Assembly (NCBI RefSeq): GCF_003058165.1
Contig: NZ_QBUC01000006.1
Span: 1-64,000, forward strand
Length of the DNA stretch: 64,000 nucleotides
Direction: 5' to 3'
DNA from: Paenisporosarcina sp. OV554
GTDB taxonomy: Bacteria > Bacillota > Bacilli > Bacillales_A > Planococcaceae
Shown here: piece after piece, positions 34,115 through 43,345 of the stretch
Position numbering within the stretch: position 1 is the first letter of the stretch
Layout of the letters: each line of letters opens with the position of its first letter
Translations under genes and position numbers: made by a program
Notes under the pieces: model-generated
The model's input: only the letters and a program-made list of their open reading frames with translations
What the model was told of the DNA's origin: nothing
Databases searched by the model: none

Positions 34115-35334
34115 TAAATCATCTCCATGATCAGTTTGTGTGGTTGCTCAATTAGACTAGCAAAGCGGTTCGTAAATGCTACAGCTGTTGCTCCATCAGC
34201 AACCCGGTGGTCAAATGCCATGGAAAGCGTCATGATGTGACCGATGACGATTTCATCATGATTGTTGACAATTGGTCTTTTTTTCGTTTTATGGAAAGCT
34301 ATTAACGCCGTTTCAGGATAGTTAATAATTGGTGTCGCACCCGTACTTCCAAGTGGGCCAACATTACTCACGGTGAATGTACTGTTTTGCATTTCAAACG
34401 GTTGAAGTTTTCCTGCAATGGCTCTCTCCGTCAATCCTTTTACTTCTTTGTGAATATCTTTAATTGATTTCTTGTCTGCATCATGAAGTACTGGAACAAT
34501 CAAGCCGCTTTCTGTGTTTGTAGCAAGACCTATATGATAATTCTTTTTAAGAAGTATTCGACTATTTACTTCATCGAGTTCCGCGTTAAAAATCGGGAAA
34601 TCTTTTAGAGAAATAACAAGTGCTTTAATAAGAAATGCAGAAACTCCAATTGATTCACCGGATGCCTTTAAATCTTCTCTCATTTTAAAAAGGTTGGTCA
34701 TATTTACTTCGTCAAAATGAGTAACATGCGGAATTGTAAACAAGGATTTCGTCATCTTTTCTGCAATCTTTTTTCGTATCCCTTTAAAAGGAATCTCATC
34801 TGGAGTTTCTTTAGTAGAGGTTACTTGAGGGACAATCTTAACCGATTCTTTCTCAGTTTTTTGTCCTTTTAAGAAACGATAAACATCTTCCTCTGTCACT
34901 TTTCCTGATGGGTCAGTAGCCTGAACATCTTCTAGATTAATGTTGTTTTCACGAGCAATCTTACGTGTGTATGGTGCTGCAAGTATTCGGGAGAACGTGT
35001 TCTGCGAAGACTTTTTAACTTGTTCATTTGACTGGAAATCTTGTTTTTTTACATTTTGATTTCTTTCAGGTTGTGTCTTTTGTTCTGTTCTAACGGCATC
35101 ATGCGCTTCTATATAGATGAGACTTGTTCCTACTTTGACCGTCTCACCCGCTTCAATGATAATTTGTTTCACTATTCCTGAGCAAGGCGAAGTAAGTTCT
35201 GCAATCATTTTATCTGTTTGCACTTCAACGAGTGGTTGATCAGTACTTACAGAATCCCCGACTTTGACTAAGTAATGGATGATCTCTCCTTCGGTCATCC
35301 CTTCACCGATATCGTGTAATTTTACTTCGAGCAT
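34114..35334 (-). CDS. Dihydrolipoamide acyltransferase, E2
   Basis: A 406-residue E2. The lipoyl domain (residues 1-77) carries the lipoyl-Lys42 in VQTDKMIAE. A linker leads to the E1/E3-binding domain (about 118-155, AAPYTRKIARENNINLEDV), and the catalytic domain (about 180-406) ends with FDHRVADGA, where His376 is the active base. The acyl group carried is not readable from sequence; context suggests an aryl-acetyl group. It lies 12 bp after E1 beta and overlaps E3. Confidence 0.92.
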   Translation of the reverse strand: MLEVKLHDIGEGMTEGEIIHYLVKVGDSVSTDQPLVEVQTDKMIAELTSPCSGIVKQIIIEAGETVKVGTSLIYIEAHDAVRTEQKTQPERNQNVKKQDFQSNEQVKKSSQNTFSRILAAPYTRKIARENNINLEDVQATDPSGKVTEEDVYRFLKGQKTEKESVKIVPQVTSTKETPDEIPFKGIRKKIAEKMTKSLFTIPHVTHFDEVNMTNLFKMREDLKASGESIGVSAFLIKALVISLKDFPIFNAELDEVNSRILLKKNYHIGLATNTESGLIVPVLHDADKKSIKDIHKEVKGLTERAIAGKLQPFEMQNSTFTVSNVGPLGSTGATPIINYPETALIAFHKTKKRPIVNNHDEIVIGHIMTLSMAFDHRVADGATAVAFTNRFASLIEQPHKLIMEMI

Positions 35335-35346
35335 TACATTTCCCCC

Positions 35347-36366
35347 TTAAAAATGAACCACTTTTTCAATCCCTTCAACTACTCGCGCAGGTGTAGGAAG
35401 ATAATGTTCTTCTAATGTAAAGAATGGAACAGGAACATCAAAGCCCGTTACTCTTTCAATAGGAGCACGTAAATAAAGGAAGGATGTATCATTTATAATC
35501 GACACAAGATCATTACCGAGCCCTCCGGAATTGTGAGCTTCATGAATAATAACCGCTCTTGTTGTCTTTTGTACGGATTGAGCAATTATGTCACGATCAA
35601 TTGGATACAGTGTGCGAAGATCGATAATTTCACAACTAATTCCTTTTTTCTCTGCCTGTTCAGCTGCTTTTTCAGCGATGGAAACCATAGCACCCCATGC
35701 TATAAGTGTGACATCCGTACCTTCACGCACTATTTCCCCTTTGCCAATTTCAACAGTATATTTTCCAACAGGTACTTCTTCTCTCTTGGATCGATAGTTT
35801 TTCATCGTCTCTAATACAAGAACTGGATCTGGATCTTCCATTGCCGCAATTAGTAACCCTTTTGCATCATATGGGTTGGATGGACAGACCACTTTAATAC
35901 CTGGCATATGTGTGAATAATATTTCTGTACTATCAGAATGAATTTCTGGTGCCCGAATTCCAGCACCGTATGGGGCTCTAATGACCATTGGTACAGTAAA
36001 ATGAGACATTGACCGCATACGAAGTCGTGAAACATGTGTCATAATCTGTTCGTACGCTGGATAGATAAATCCAAGGAATTGAATCTCAGCAATCGGTCTA
36101 AAACCGTTTACTGCCAGTCCGATTGACGTTCCTATAATTCCAGCTTCTGAAAGTGGAGTATCCACTACCCGCTCAACACCAAACTTTTCTTGAAGTCCTT
36201 CTGTTGCACGGAATACACCGCCATTTTTACCGATATCTTCACCAAGGATGATCGTTCTATCATCCTCTTCTAGCATCAAGCGCATGCCATCATTAATCGC
36301 TTGAATCATCGTCATCTGTTTTGTTGTACCATTTTGTTGATCCGACTCTTTCAATTGGGTCATCAT
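35347..36366 (-). CDS. 2-oxo-acid dehydrogenase E1 beta subunit
   Basis: This 339-residue transketolase-fold subunit pairs with E1 alpha to form the thiamine-diphosphate decarboxylase of the complex. Motifs: ILGEDIGKNGGVFRATEGL, VDTPLSEAGIIGTSIGLA, the pyrimidine-binding MRSPYGxG-like segment MVIRAPYGAGIRAPE and IHEAHNSGGLGNDLVS. It separates from E1 alpha by a single base. The length is normal. Confidence 0.92.
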   Translation of the reverse strand: MMTQLKESDQQNGTTKQMTMIQAINDGMRLMLEEDDRTIILGEDIGKNGGVFRATEGLQEKFGVERVVDTPLSEAGIIGTSIGLAVNGFRPIAEIQFLGFIYPAYEQIMTHVSRLRMRSMSHFTVPMVIRAPYGAGIRAPEIHSDSTEILFTHMPGIKVVCPSNPYDAKGLLIAAMEDPDPVLVLETMKNYRSKREEVPVGKYTVEIGKGEIVREGTDVTLIAWGAMVSIAEKAAEQAEKKGISCEIIDLRTLYPIDRDIIAQSVQKTTRAVIIHEAHNSGGLGNDLVSIINDTSFLYLRAPIERVTGFDVPVPFFTLEEHYLPTPARVVEGIEKVVHF

Positions 36367-36367
36367 G

Positions 36368-37423
36368 TCACTGCCTTTCTAAATGTGCAAGATATGCTTC
36401 TTTCTGTTCAGCGAGTTGAGTAGGCATCTCAGCAAATACGTGATCAAAAACATCATTTACGTTCGGCGGAGGGAAATTCTCCATTTCTTCTACAGCCTGT
36501 TCGACTTCAATTGTAGTTTTTGCTTTTATATCCTGGACCCATTGGTCGTCCCAATAGCCATAGTTTTTCATAAACAATTCTATACGTGTAATAGGGTCAA
36601 CAATATGTTCACCTTGTTCTTTAGGACGATATTTAGATGGATCGTCTGCAGTCGTATGGGCACCTGTTCGCCAGGTCACAGCTTCAATCAAAGTAGGTCC
36701 ATCCCCGTTACGAGCATGATCAAAAGCTTTTTTTGTCTCAAAATAAACGGATAAACAGTCATTTCCATCAATTCGAACACCTGGCATTCCGTAGGCTACA
36801 GACTTTTGTGCAATTGTTGCAGAATTCATTTGTTTTTCAATCGGTACCGAAATCGCATAGCCATTATTCTGATTAAAAAAGACAACTGGAACTTGGAATA
36901 CGCTTGCAAAATTCAAGCCTTCATGAAAATCGCCTTCCGAAGTCGCCCCATCGCCGAAATAGGCAATTGATGCATTTCTTGTTCCACGTAATTTTTCAGC
37001 CCATGCGGCACCAGCAGCATGAGGTAGCTGTGTTGCTATCGGGACCGCAGGAGGGAAAATATTTTTTCCCTCTGGCGGTACACAACCTTCGACTCTTCCG
37101 TTCCAATATAAAAATGTGCGAGCCATACTTTTTCCGAATGTTATGGTTGCACCATGATCACGATACGTTGGGAACACCCAGTCATCCGAATTGAGCGCTA
37201 ATGCACTTCCTACCTGAGCAGCTTCCTGCCCTTCAAATGGTGCATACGTACCTAAACGCCCTTGTCGTTGCAAATTAATTGCTTTTCGGTCATACGTGCG
37301 AATTCGGATCATGTTGTAGTACAATTCTTTAACCAATTTTTCGTCAATCATGTCTTCAAAACTCGCATCTACTAAATTTCCTTGATCATCTATTATTCTC
37401 TTCATCGGATAGTTTTGTTCCAC
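36368..37423 (-). CDS. 2-oxo-acid dehydrogenase E1 alpha subunit
   Basis: The 351-residue subunit holds the ThDP-binding motif, GDGATSEGDFHEGLNFA continuing to FFNQNNGYAIS (about residues 160-195), and the phosphorylation-loop-like YRPKEQGEH. It decarboxylates a 2-oxo acid. By similarity alone it would be called pyruvate or branched-chain E1 alpha, but the operon lacks ptb, buk and leucine dehydrogenase and instead has phenylalanine dehydrogenases, so arylpyruvate is the inferred substrate. The start is GTG 37423, 8 bases after GGAGG; the frame extends to a TTG at 37438 that overlaps that site. Confidence 0.9.
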   Translation of the reverse strand: MEQNYPMKRIIDDQGNLVDASFEDMIDEKLVKELYYNMIRIRTYDRKAINLQRQGRLGTYAPFEGQEAAQVGSALALNSDDWVFPTYRDHGATITFGKSMARTFLYWNGRVEGCVPPEGKNIFPPAVPIATQLPHAAGAAWAEKLRGTRNASIAYFGDGATSEGDFHEGLNFASVFQVPVVFFNQNNGYAISVPIEKQMNSATIAQKSVAYGMPGVRIDGNDCLSVYFETKKAFDHARNGDGPTLIEAVTWRTGAHTTADDPSKYRPKEQGEHIVDPITRIELFMKNYGYWDDQWVQDIKAKTTIEVEQAVEEMENFPPPNVNDVFDHVFAEMPTQLAEQKEAYLAHLERQ

Positions 37424-37438
37424 TAAAGTTGCCTCCAA

Positions 37439-38587
37439 TCAGGATAAGTTGCGAATGGACCACTTTGGTTTCGCAGGTGCTGTATAAAAGCTATTTCGCT
37501 TAGATCTATCTGCAATTCTTTTTTCACACATCTGATTTGCTGATTCCTCAGTTGTTCTTCCGCTACTCTTAGCTTCCTGATAAACTTCCAAAATCGAATC
37601 GTATATATGTTTTGTTTTAGCAAGTACCCGCTCATGGTTAATACCATACAATTCATCTGCCACCTGAATTAGTCCTCCGGAGTTGACGATATAATCAGGA
37701 GCGTATAATATGCCTTTTTCTTGAAGCATTTTTCCGTGTGTATCATTTAATAGTTGGTTGTTAGCTGCTCCTACAATCGCTTTTACTTTGAACTGAGCAA
37801 TCGTGTTTTCGTTAATAATTCCACCAAATGCACAAGGAACAAATATATCCGCTTCCTGTGAATAAATATCTTCTTTGGCAATCACCATCACTGAACCAGT
37901 GGTGGTTGCTGCTTTTTCTTCAATGGCCAACAAGTTATCTGGATTTATATCCGTGACGTAAATGTGAGCTCCTGCTTCAAGCAATCCACATGCCACTTTG
38001 AATCCTACCTTACCTAGTCCTTGTATCGCATATTTATGTCCGCCCAATTCATCATTTCCAAAGAGCATGCGATTGGTCGCTTTAATACCGTAGAGAACGC
38101 CGGCTGCTGTAGGGATGGATGAATCGCCACCGCCACCGTACGCTTCCGGAAGTCCGTTGATGAAATTTGTTTCTTTCATTGCGTGAATGAAATCATCCAT
38201 TGACGTTCCCATATCGGTACCCGTATAAAAACGTCCTCCCAATGAATTCACAAATTGACCAAATGCACGGAATAATTCAGGAGACTTATCTGTTTTAGGA
38301 TCTCCGATAATAACTGCTTTGCCCCCACCGAAATCTACATCGGCAGCGGCACATTTATAAGTCATTCCTTTAGATAGTCGAAGAACATCTTCTAATGCTT
38401 CATCCATACTGTTATACGGTTGCATACGACATCCGCCGAGAGCAGGACCCAGTGTTGTATTATGGATGGCAATAATTGCTCGTAAACCTGTTGATGGATC
38501 ATTACAAAAGACAACTTGTTCATGTTCACTCATTTTGTCAAAAAGTTCGAATTCCTTAGTCATTGATGTTTCCTCTGCTACTTTCAT
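37439..38587 (-). CDS. Phenylalanine dehydrogenase, Asn144 paralogue
   Basis: This 382-residue NAD-dependent amino-acid dehydrogenase deaminates an aromatic amino acid to its 2-oxo acid. It follows the phenylalanine-dehydrogenase pattern rather than leucine dehydrogenase: [20 protein letters not shown] (catalytic Lys residues at 78 and 90), [11 protein letters not shown] with Gly123, and the ending [13 protein letters not shown]. The residue equivalent to Asn145 of the Lysinibacillus sphaericus enzyme is Asn144 (NFINGLP), which I recall as favouring Tyr acceptance. AAGGAGGCCTTTCAT precedes the ATG. It abuts E1 alpha and follows the thioesterase gene by 46 bp. Confidence 0.88.
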   Translation of the reverse strand: MKVAEETSMTKEFELFDKMSEHEQVVFCNDPSTGLRAIIAIHNTTLGPALGGCRMQPYNSMDEALEDVLRLSKGMTYKCAAADVDFGGGKAVIIGDPKTDKSPELFRAFGQFVNSLGGRFYTGTDMGTSMDDFIHAMKETNFINGLPEAYGGGGDSSIPTAAGVLYGIKATNRMLFGNDELGGHKYAIQGLGKVGFKVACGLLEAGAHIYVTDINPDNLLAIEEKAATTTGSVMVIAKEDIYSQEADIFVPCAFGGIINENTIAQFKVKAIVGAANNQLLNDTHGKMLQEKGILYAPDYIVNSGGLIQVADELYGINHERVLAKTKHIYDSILEVYQEAKSSGRTTEESANQMCEKRIADRSKRNSFYTAPAKPKWSIRNLS

Positions 38588-38633
38588 ATGAAAGGCCTCC
38601 TTAAAATCTATCGAACAAAAATTCCTTAATTAC

Positions 38634-39032
38634 TTAGACCGAAGCTTCGATTAACTTTTGAGCAATTGTTTCTTTTGGCAATATTACTTGTCTCACTTCA
38701 CCTGTTCCGATTATGCCTACATGATTTTTCGCCGTCACTTTTGTGATCACCACATTGTCACGAAGTTCAACTAAAATGGCAGTTAATGTAACAGTAGAAC
38801 CGAGAGTAGATGCAGCCAAATGCTTCAACTGAACGGATGCCCCCATACCCTCTTCATGGTCTTCCAAAAAAGGAAGAATGATTTTCCGGGAAACCCATTC
38901 CATATGATATGTCATTGCTACTGTTGAATAGACAGGATGTACAACAACACCTTCAAAAGAAGCGAACATATCTTCCGTTACGATAATCTCTATCGTTTCT
39001 TCTCTTCCTACGACCAATCCTTGTTTCATCAT
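38634..39032 (-). CDS. FlK-type hot-dog thioesterase
   Basis: The 132-residue protein matches the fluoroacetyl-CoA thioesterase (FlK) family. The putative triad Thr37 (VYSTVAMT), Glu45 (HMEWVSR) and His71 (LKHLAAST) has the same spacing (8 and 26) as Thr42, Glu50 and His76 of FlK. Fluoroacetate is unlikely here. Placed between two phenylalanine dehydrogenases and ahead of a 2-oxo-acid dehydrogenase, it probably releases 4-hydroxyphenylacetate (or phenylacetate) from its CoA ester. It is the first gene of the operon 39032 to 32681, with a cre site 90 bp upstream. Confidence 0.8.
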   Translation of the reverse strand: MMKQGLVVGREETIEIIVTEDMFASFEGVVVHPVYSTVAMTYHMEWVSRKIILPFLEDHEEGMGASVQLKHLAASTLGSTVTLTAILVELRDNVVITKVTAKNHVGIIGTGEVRQVILPKETIAQKLIEASV

Positions 39033-39119
39033 CTATCCCCTACTTACGTTGTAAATTATGTAACTCAAATGAATAGCGGAATATTGAATTAAAAAACAGA
39101 GTCTAGTAAACCTCGATAT

Positions 39120-39137
39120 TTTGTAAACGCTTACAAA
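39120..39137. promoter_or_regulatory. Perfect cre site upstream of the thioesterase operon
   Basis: TGTAAACGCTTACA at 39122-39135 matches the cre consensus TGWAANCGNTNWCA and is part of the longer palindrome TTTGTAAACGCTTACAAA. On the minus strand a TTTACA within it and TAGACT 16 bp downstream could be the promoter, so CcpA bound here would repress the thioesterase/dehydrogenase operon when better carbon sources are present. Confidence 0.75.
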
Positions 39138-39199
39138 TAATAATTACCTTGCTTCGAGAATGCCCTTAAATTGCGTTAATTGAATCTCACCGAATACTA

Positions 39200-40345
39200 T
39201 TAATATCGAAATGACCACTTAGGTTTCATTGAAGCTGAGTAAAAGCCATTTTGTTTTCCTCTGTTTTGAATTCTTTTCTCACACATCTGATTGGCTGATT
39301 CCATTGTCGAAATTCCGTTAATCTCTGACATCCTGTAAACTTCTAAAATCGCATCATAAATATGTTTTGTTTTAGCAAGAACACGCTCATGATTGATTCC
39401 GTACAATTCATCTGCCACCTGGATGAGACCACCTGAATTAATAATATAATCGGGAGCGTACAGAATTCCCTTTTGTTGAAGCTTTCTTCCGTGACGTTCA
39501 TCTAAGAGCTGATTGTTAGCAGAGCCTGCGATTGCTTTTACATTGAACTGATCAATTGTAAGGTCATTAATAATACCGCCTAATGCACAAGGCACAAATA
39601 TATCTGCTTGCTGCGAATAAATATCTTCCCTTGCTACAATTTTCACGGTTCCAGACGTTGTTGTTGCTTTTTTCTCTATTGCTCGCAGACTTTCTTGACT
39701 TATGTCTGTTACGAAGAGATGAGCACCTTCCTCAAGTAATCCGTATGCAACTTTAGAGCCAACTTTGCCTAAACCTTGTATAGCATATGTGACTCCGCCT
39801 AAATCGTCTTTACCAAAAAGTACTTGATTCGTTGCTTTGATACCGTAAAGAACACCAGCTGCTGTCGGTATTGAGGAATCTCCTCCACCTCCATATGCTG
39901 CGGGTAACCCTACAATGCAATTGGTCTCTTTAACAGAGTGTATGAAATCCTCCATCGTTGTTCCCATATCTGTACCGGTATAAAAACGGCCCCCCAATGA
40001 GTTTACGAATTGACCGAAAGCACGAAACAATTCAGGTGTTTTATCTGTGTTTGGATCTCCGATAATGACCGCTTTCCCACCACCAAAATCCACATCAGCA
40101 GCTGCACATTTGTAGCTCATTCCTTTTGATAATCGAAGGGCATCTTCCAATGCTTCTTCAACACTGTTATATGGCTGCATACGACAACCACCAAGTGCAG
40201 GTCCGAGTGTTGTATTATGAATTGCGATGATTGCACGAAGTCCTGTTGACGGGTCATTACAGAAAACAACTTGTTCATGTTCAGCCATTCTTTCAAAAAG
40301 ATCAAATTCTCTAGACATCGGAATTCTTTCTGCTATTTCCATCAT
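39200..40345 (-). CDS. Phenylalanine dehydrogenase, Val145 paralogue
   Basis: A 381-residue second copy, closely similar to the enzyme at 37439-38587 along its whole length ([32 protein letters not shown], ending [12 protein letters not shown]). At the position of Asn145 in L. sphaericus phenylalanine dehydrogenase it has Val (NCIVGLP), as I recall for enzymes that discriminate against Tyr. It is therefore proposed to favour Phe. GAGGGGGATTAA precedes ATG ATG. It is a separate unit, with its own upstream region (40346-40660) and a 167-bp gap containing a cre site before the thioesterase. Confidence 0.88.
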   Translation of the reverse strand: MMEIAERIPMSREFDLFERMAEHEQVVFCNDPSTGLRAIIAIHNTTLGPALGGCRMQPYNSVEEALEDALRLSKGMSYKCAAADVDFGGGKAVIIGDPNTDKTPELFRAFGQFVNSLGGRFYTGTDMGTTMEDFIHSVKETNCIVGLPAAYGGGGDSSIPTAAGVLYGIKATNQVLFGKDDLGGVTYAIQGLGKVGSKVAYGLLEEGAHLFVTDISQESLRAIEKKATTTSGTVKIVAREDIYSQQADIFVPCALGGIINDLTIDQFNVKAIAGSANNQLLDERHGRKLQQKGILYAPDYIINSGGLIQVADELYGINHERVLAKTKHIYDAILEVYRMSEINGISTMESANQMCEKRIQNRGKQNGFYSASMKPKWSFRY

Positions 40346-40663
40346 TTAATCCCCCTCAGGATCTACGACATTTTATTAACCAGTTTCTTTTGAGGTTTGA
40401 GATGAAGCTTCTTCAAGTTATTTTATGTCCGACTAATTTACATAAGTATATATTTAACGAACGCACTTATATTTAGTGTATGAGTTTCTGTTATCGTATA
40501 ACACTATTTCAACGTAATATTATCAAACCGTAATATTATAGTCAATATAATAATTAGAAAAATCCATATTTTTAGAATTGAAAGTAATTTTAATGCGTAT
40601 CATCTTTAATAAATCTTCTTTTAAGAACATAGACCTTTTCGGAATAATGGATATCGTCAATAA
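40346..40663. promoter_or_regulatory. Regulatory region of the Val145 phenylalanine dehydrogenase
   Basis: No gene is seen. At 40490-40502 there is an imperfect palindrome GTTATCGTATAAC, and at 40513-40523 and 40529-40539 the word CGTAATATTAT occurs twice, 16 bp apart. These are candidate operators for a regulator of aromatic catabolism, possibly PaaX, which is encoded 2 kb away. Confidence 0.35.
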
Positions 40664-40706
40664 AGGGCAACCACTAAGTTCACTGAACTAAGTAGTTGCC
40701 CTTTTG
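40664..40706. terminator. Bidirectional terminator-like hairpin
   Basis: AAAGGGCAACCACTAAGTTCA pairs with TGAACTAAGTAGTTGCCCTTT with two mismatches, just after the nitronate-monooxygenase-like gene. Confidence 0.7.
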
Positions 40707-40731
40707 AAAATATAGCGGTCTAATAAAAATT

Positions 40732-41712
40732 TTACTTTTTATTCGATTGTTTATGGATCATGAAATCCAACTCACTTTTAGAGTGGCTGATTTGATTACT
40801 TGCTTCTTCAATCATGCTTTCAATTAACTCTTTTACATAAGGAATATGGTCTATCAATCCTGCTATTTGCCCACTATTAATAAATCCATTCTTCATATCA
40901 CCTTCGATTGCACCTATTACATGTTGCTTTTCAGTCGTCAATTCACTGTATTGTGCACGTGTCATTCCTTCTTTTTCACGTTCGTCTAGTTTCATTGAAT
41001 ATGGTGTCTTTAACATTCTTCTGATCATGCCTACACTACGCCCTACTATTAGAGTTTCCGTATCGCTAGCATTCACAAGACTTTGCTTATACACCTCGTG
41101 AAATGGGGCTTCCTTCGTGGCAATTAAACGAGTGCCGATTTGCACTCCACTTGCACCTAACATAAGTGCAGCTGCCAGCCCTTTGCCATCTCCAATACCT
41201 CCAGCTGCAATAACTGGGACTTTAACATTCTTCACAATTTGAGGAATTAATGTGAATGTCGTTAATTCAAGCGTCGAATTGATTCCTGCTGCTTCAAAGC
41301 CTTCTGCAACTAGAATATCCACTCCTGCAGCTTCTGCTTTTTGGGCATGTTTGACTGAGGCTACAAGAGCAATGACTGTCACACCATGCTCATGTAATTT
41401 CGCTATAAATGGGACTGGGTTTCCTGCCGACAGAGAAACAACCGGAACATTATGTTTGATGACAAGATCAATGAGCTCTTCTGTATAAGGAGAGACATTA
41501 ATTGCGATGTTAATCGCGAATTTCTTATTTGTCTTGGCTTTCGTTTGAAGTATAATCTTTTCAACTTCACTTGGAGTCATCGTGCCGCATCCTATGGTTC
41601 CTAACCCACCTGCTTCTGAAACAGCCGCCGTCAACTGGGCATTACTAATATTCCCCATACCACCTTGAATAATAGGAAAGTCAATCTGGAGCATTTCGCA
41701 AACGTATTTCAT
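40732..41712 (-). CDS. Nitronate monooxygenase / FabK-like flavoprotein
   Basis: This 326-residue FMN-dependent TIM-barrel protein of the 2-nitropropane dioxygenase family begins with FPIIQGGMGNISNAQLTAAV. It then has AGGLGTIGCG, VPVIAAGGIGDGKGLAAALMLGASGVQIGTR split over the phosphate-binding site, and a final helical lid. Members oxidise nitronates or reduce enoyl-ACP; the sequence does not decide between them. It lies between phenylalanine dehydrogenase and the paa regulators, divergent from the PaaY-like gene, but no pathway step clearly calls for it. Confidence 0.82.
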   Translation of the reverse strand: MKYVCEMLQIDFPIIQGGMGNISNAQLTAAVSEAGGLGTIGCGTMTPSEVEKIILQTKAKTNKKFAINIAINVSPYTEELIDLVIKHNVPVVSLSAGNPVPFIAKLHEHGVTVIALVASVKHAQKAEAAGVDILVAEGFEAAGINSTLELTTFTLIPQIVKNVKVPVIAAGGIGDGKGLAAALMLGASGVQIGTRLIATKEAPFHEVYKQSLVNASDTETLIVGRSVGMIRRMLKTPYSMKLDEREKEGMTRAQYSELTTEKQHVIGAIEGDMKNGFINSGQIAGLIDHIPYVKELIESMIEEASNQISHSKSELDFMIHKQSNKK

Positions 41713-41790
41713 TAATTATCCACCTCTACTCAATTATGTTATAGTAAATCCATTAGAAAGACAATTGCGTTAATTTAATAGGGGGTAAAA

Positions 41791-42321
41791 ATGATGATAG
41801 TTACGTTTAAAGGAAAAACACCAGTACTAGATTCTACGGTTTTTGTTGCACCGGGGGCGAAGATAATCGGGGAAGTTATAGTAGGGGCAGAATCTACCAT
41901 TTGGTTTAATACCGTATTGCGCGGAGATGAAGGAAGAATTTCAATTGGAGAAAAATGTAGCATCCAGGACAATTCGACGATTCATTTATATGAAGATGCC
42001 CCTGTTGTAGTTGAAGATGAAGTGACAGTTGGACATAATGTTATTTTACATGGCTGCAAAGTGGGCAGACGCTCAATTATTGGAATGGGTTCAACGATTC
42101 TTGACCATGCAGAGATTGGAGAAGAATGCATAATTGGAGCCAATACTTTAATTCCGCCTGGCAAGAAAATTCCTCCCCGTTCCTTAGTTGTCGGCTCACC
42201 AGGAAAAGTAGTTAGAGAATTGACTGACAAAGATTTTGAAATCATCCAATTATCTATTGATACCTATGTACAAAAAGGTTATGATTATCGAGAAATTTTC
42301 CAGAACAAAGAAAAAGAATAG
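41791..42321 (+). CDS. Gamma-carbonic-anhydrase-like hexapeptide protein, PaaY-like
   Basis: The 176-residue left-handed beta-helix protein shows hexapeptide repeats (STIWFNTVLRGDEGRISIGE, SIQDNSTIHL, VTVGHNVILHGCKVG). The three expected metal-binding histidines lie in STIHLY, VGHNVILHG and nearby. PaaY proteins are thioesterases that clear toxic CoA by-products of phenylacetate degradation; the position beside paaX favours that role over carbonic anhydrase. It is the only plus-strand gene in the island, ends at a terminator and converges with paaX. Confidence 0.8.
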   Translation: MMIVTFKGKTPVLDSTVFVAPGAKIIGEVIVGAESTIWFNTVLRGDEGRISIGEKCSIQDNSTIHLYEDAPVVVEDEVTVGHNVILHGCKVGRRSIIGMGSTILDHAEIGEECIIGANTLIPPGKKIPPRSLVVGSPGKVVRELTDKDFEIIQLSIDTYVQKGYDYREIFQNKEKE

Positions 42322-42322
42322 A

Positions 42323-42360
42323 AAAAACTGGGTAGCTATTAAGCACCCAGTTTTTTTCAT
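42323..42360. terminator. Bidirectional terminator
   Basis: AAAAACTGGGT pairs with ACCCAGTTTTTTT around AGCTATTAAGC, between the convergent PaaY-like and PaaX genes. Confidence 0.85.
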
Positions 42361-42378
42361 AGAAAATCATAACAACTC

Positions 42379-43257
42379 TTAATCAATAATTAAGGGATGA
42401 TCACCAGCATCATATGATTTATCTTTCCATTGCATGTCATTATCATCTTGGAATACTTCTTCGAAAAATTGACTTGCCGATTGGGCAAGTAACTTGTAGT
42501 ATTGCTCGAACAAAAGAGCCGCATGATTTCCGTTCCATATTTCCGGAAGTAATTCTCTAGGAAGTCCAGGGTCAGTAAATAGAAACTTCCGGTATACGTG
42601 AACAAGGTTTGTCCGCTCCACGAAACATTCTGCATCCGTCATTTGCCCTTTATTCATCATACTTTGATGGACAATAAATTGTTTGCTGTAGGTTGTGATG
42701 AATTCTTGATATTTTCCTTCGATTTCTTGAAGCGGCCAACTTTTTTCAACGAGTGAATTGTCAGCTTGTGGGCCTTTGTATGAAGATACGAAGAAATCTA
42801 CGTAAGATTGAATTTCATACTTCTCAATAAGCAGATTCACTTCTTTTTCAAGATTATTCGGGGAAATCCAACAACCATTAGAAAAGCTCCCAAAACCACT
42901 CCATAAAAGTTCTTTACGGAGTTCGTCGCGAATCTGTCTTTTTTCTTCCGGAATCGTATACATAAGCATACGCCATTTCCCGTCCCAGTCGTTCGGCATC
43001 AATTTAAAAATTCGCACAGCGGCTTCTTCCATCCGTGTTTCTCCGCGCAGTGTTAAGAAATAATAACTTTTATTCCCCTTTTTCTCAGAATCAATCCAAC
43101 CTTGCTTCATCATCCTGGAAACGGCTACGCGAACAGATTGTTCATTATGTCCAAATTCTTTTAATAAACGAATTAAGCTTCCAATCCAAATTTTGTTTCC
43201 GTAATGTCGGATATAGTCACCATATATTGTGAAAATCATGGATTGTGTATTTGCCAC
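42379..43257 (-). CDS. paaX: Phenylacetate-responsive repressor PaaX
   Basis: A 292-residue PaaX-family regulator. The winged helix is in YIRHYGNKIWIGSLIRLLKEF and VRVAVSRMMKQGWID. The middle and C-terminal domains include WRMLMYTIPEEKRQIRDELR and LVHVYRKFLFTDPGLPRELLP, the conserved PaaX core. PaaX generally represses paa genes until phenylacetyl-CoA binds. The start is GTG 43257 after AAAGAGTGAG. It lies 88 bp downstream of an enoyl-CoA hydratase gene. Confidence 0.92.
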   Translation of the reverse strand: MANTQSMIFTIYGDYIRHYGNKIWIGSLIRLLKEFGHNEQSVRVAVSRMMKQGWIDSEKKGNKSYYFLTLRGETRMEEAAVRIFKLMPNDWDGKWRMLMYTIPEEKRQIRDELRKELLWSGFGSFSNGCWISPNNLEKEVNLLIEKYEIQSYVDFFVSSYKGPQADNSLVEKSWPLQEIEGKYQEFITTYSKQFIVHQSMMNKGQMTDAECFVERTNLVHVYRKFLFTDPGLPRELLPEIWNGNHAALLFEQYYKLLAQSASQFFEEVFQDDNDMQWKDKSYDAGDHPLIID

Positions 43258-43345
43258 TAGTACTCACTCTTTCTTATTTGCTCTATATCGTATTTCACGA
43301 TGCATTCTAACTATCATTATATCGTTAGATTACAAAAAGGAAACT

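Noticed and set aside
32681-37423. Branched-chain 2-oxo-acid dehydrogenase (bkd) operon
   Set aside because: Subunit types would fit, but ptb, buk and leucine dehydrogenase are absent and phenylalanine dehydrogenases and a thioesterase take their place; kept as the main alternative only.
37439-40345. Leucine dehydrogenase for both amino-acid dehydrogenases
   Set aside because: [19 protein letters not shown] and the KPKW-type C-terminus follow phenylalanine dehydrogenase as I remember it, not leucine dehydrogenase.
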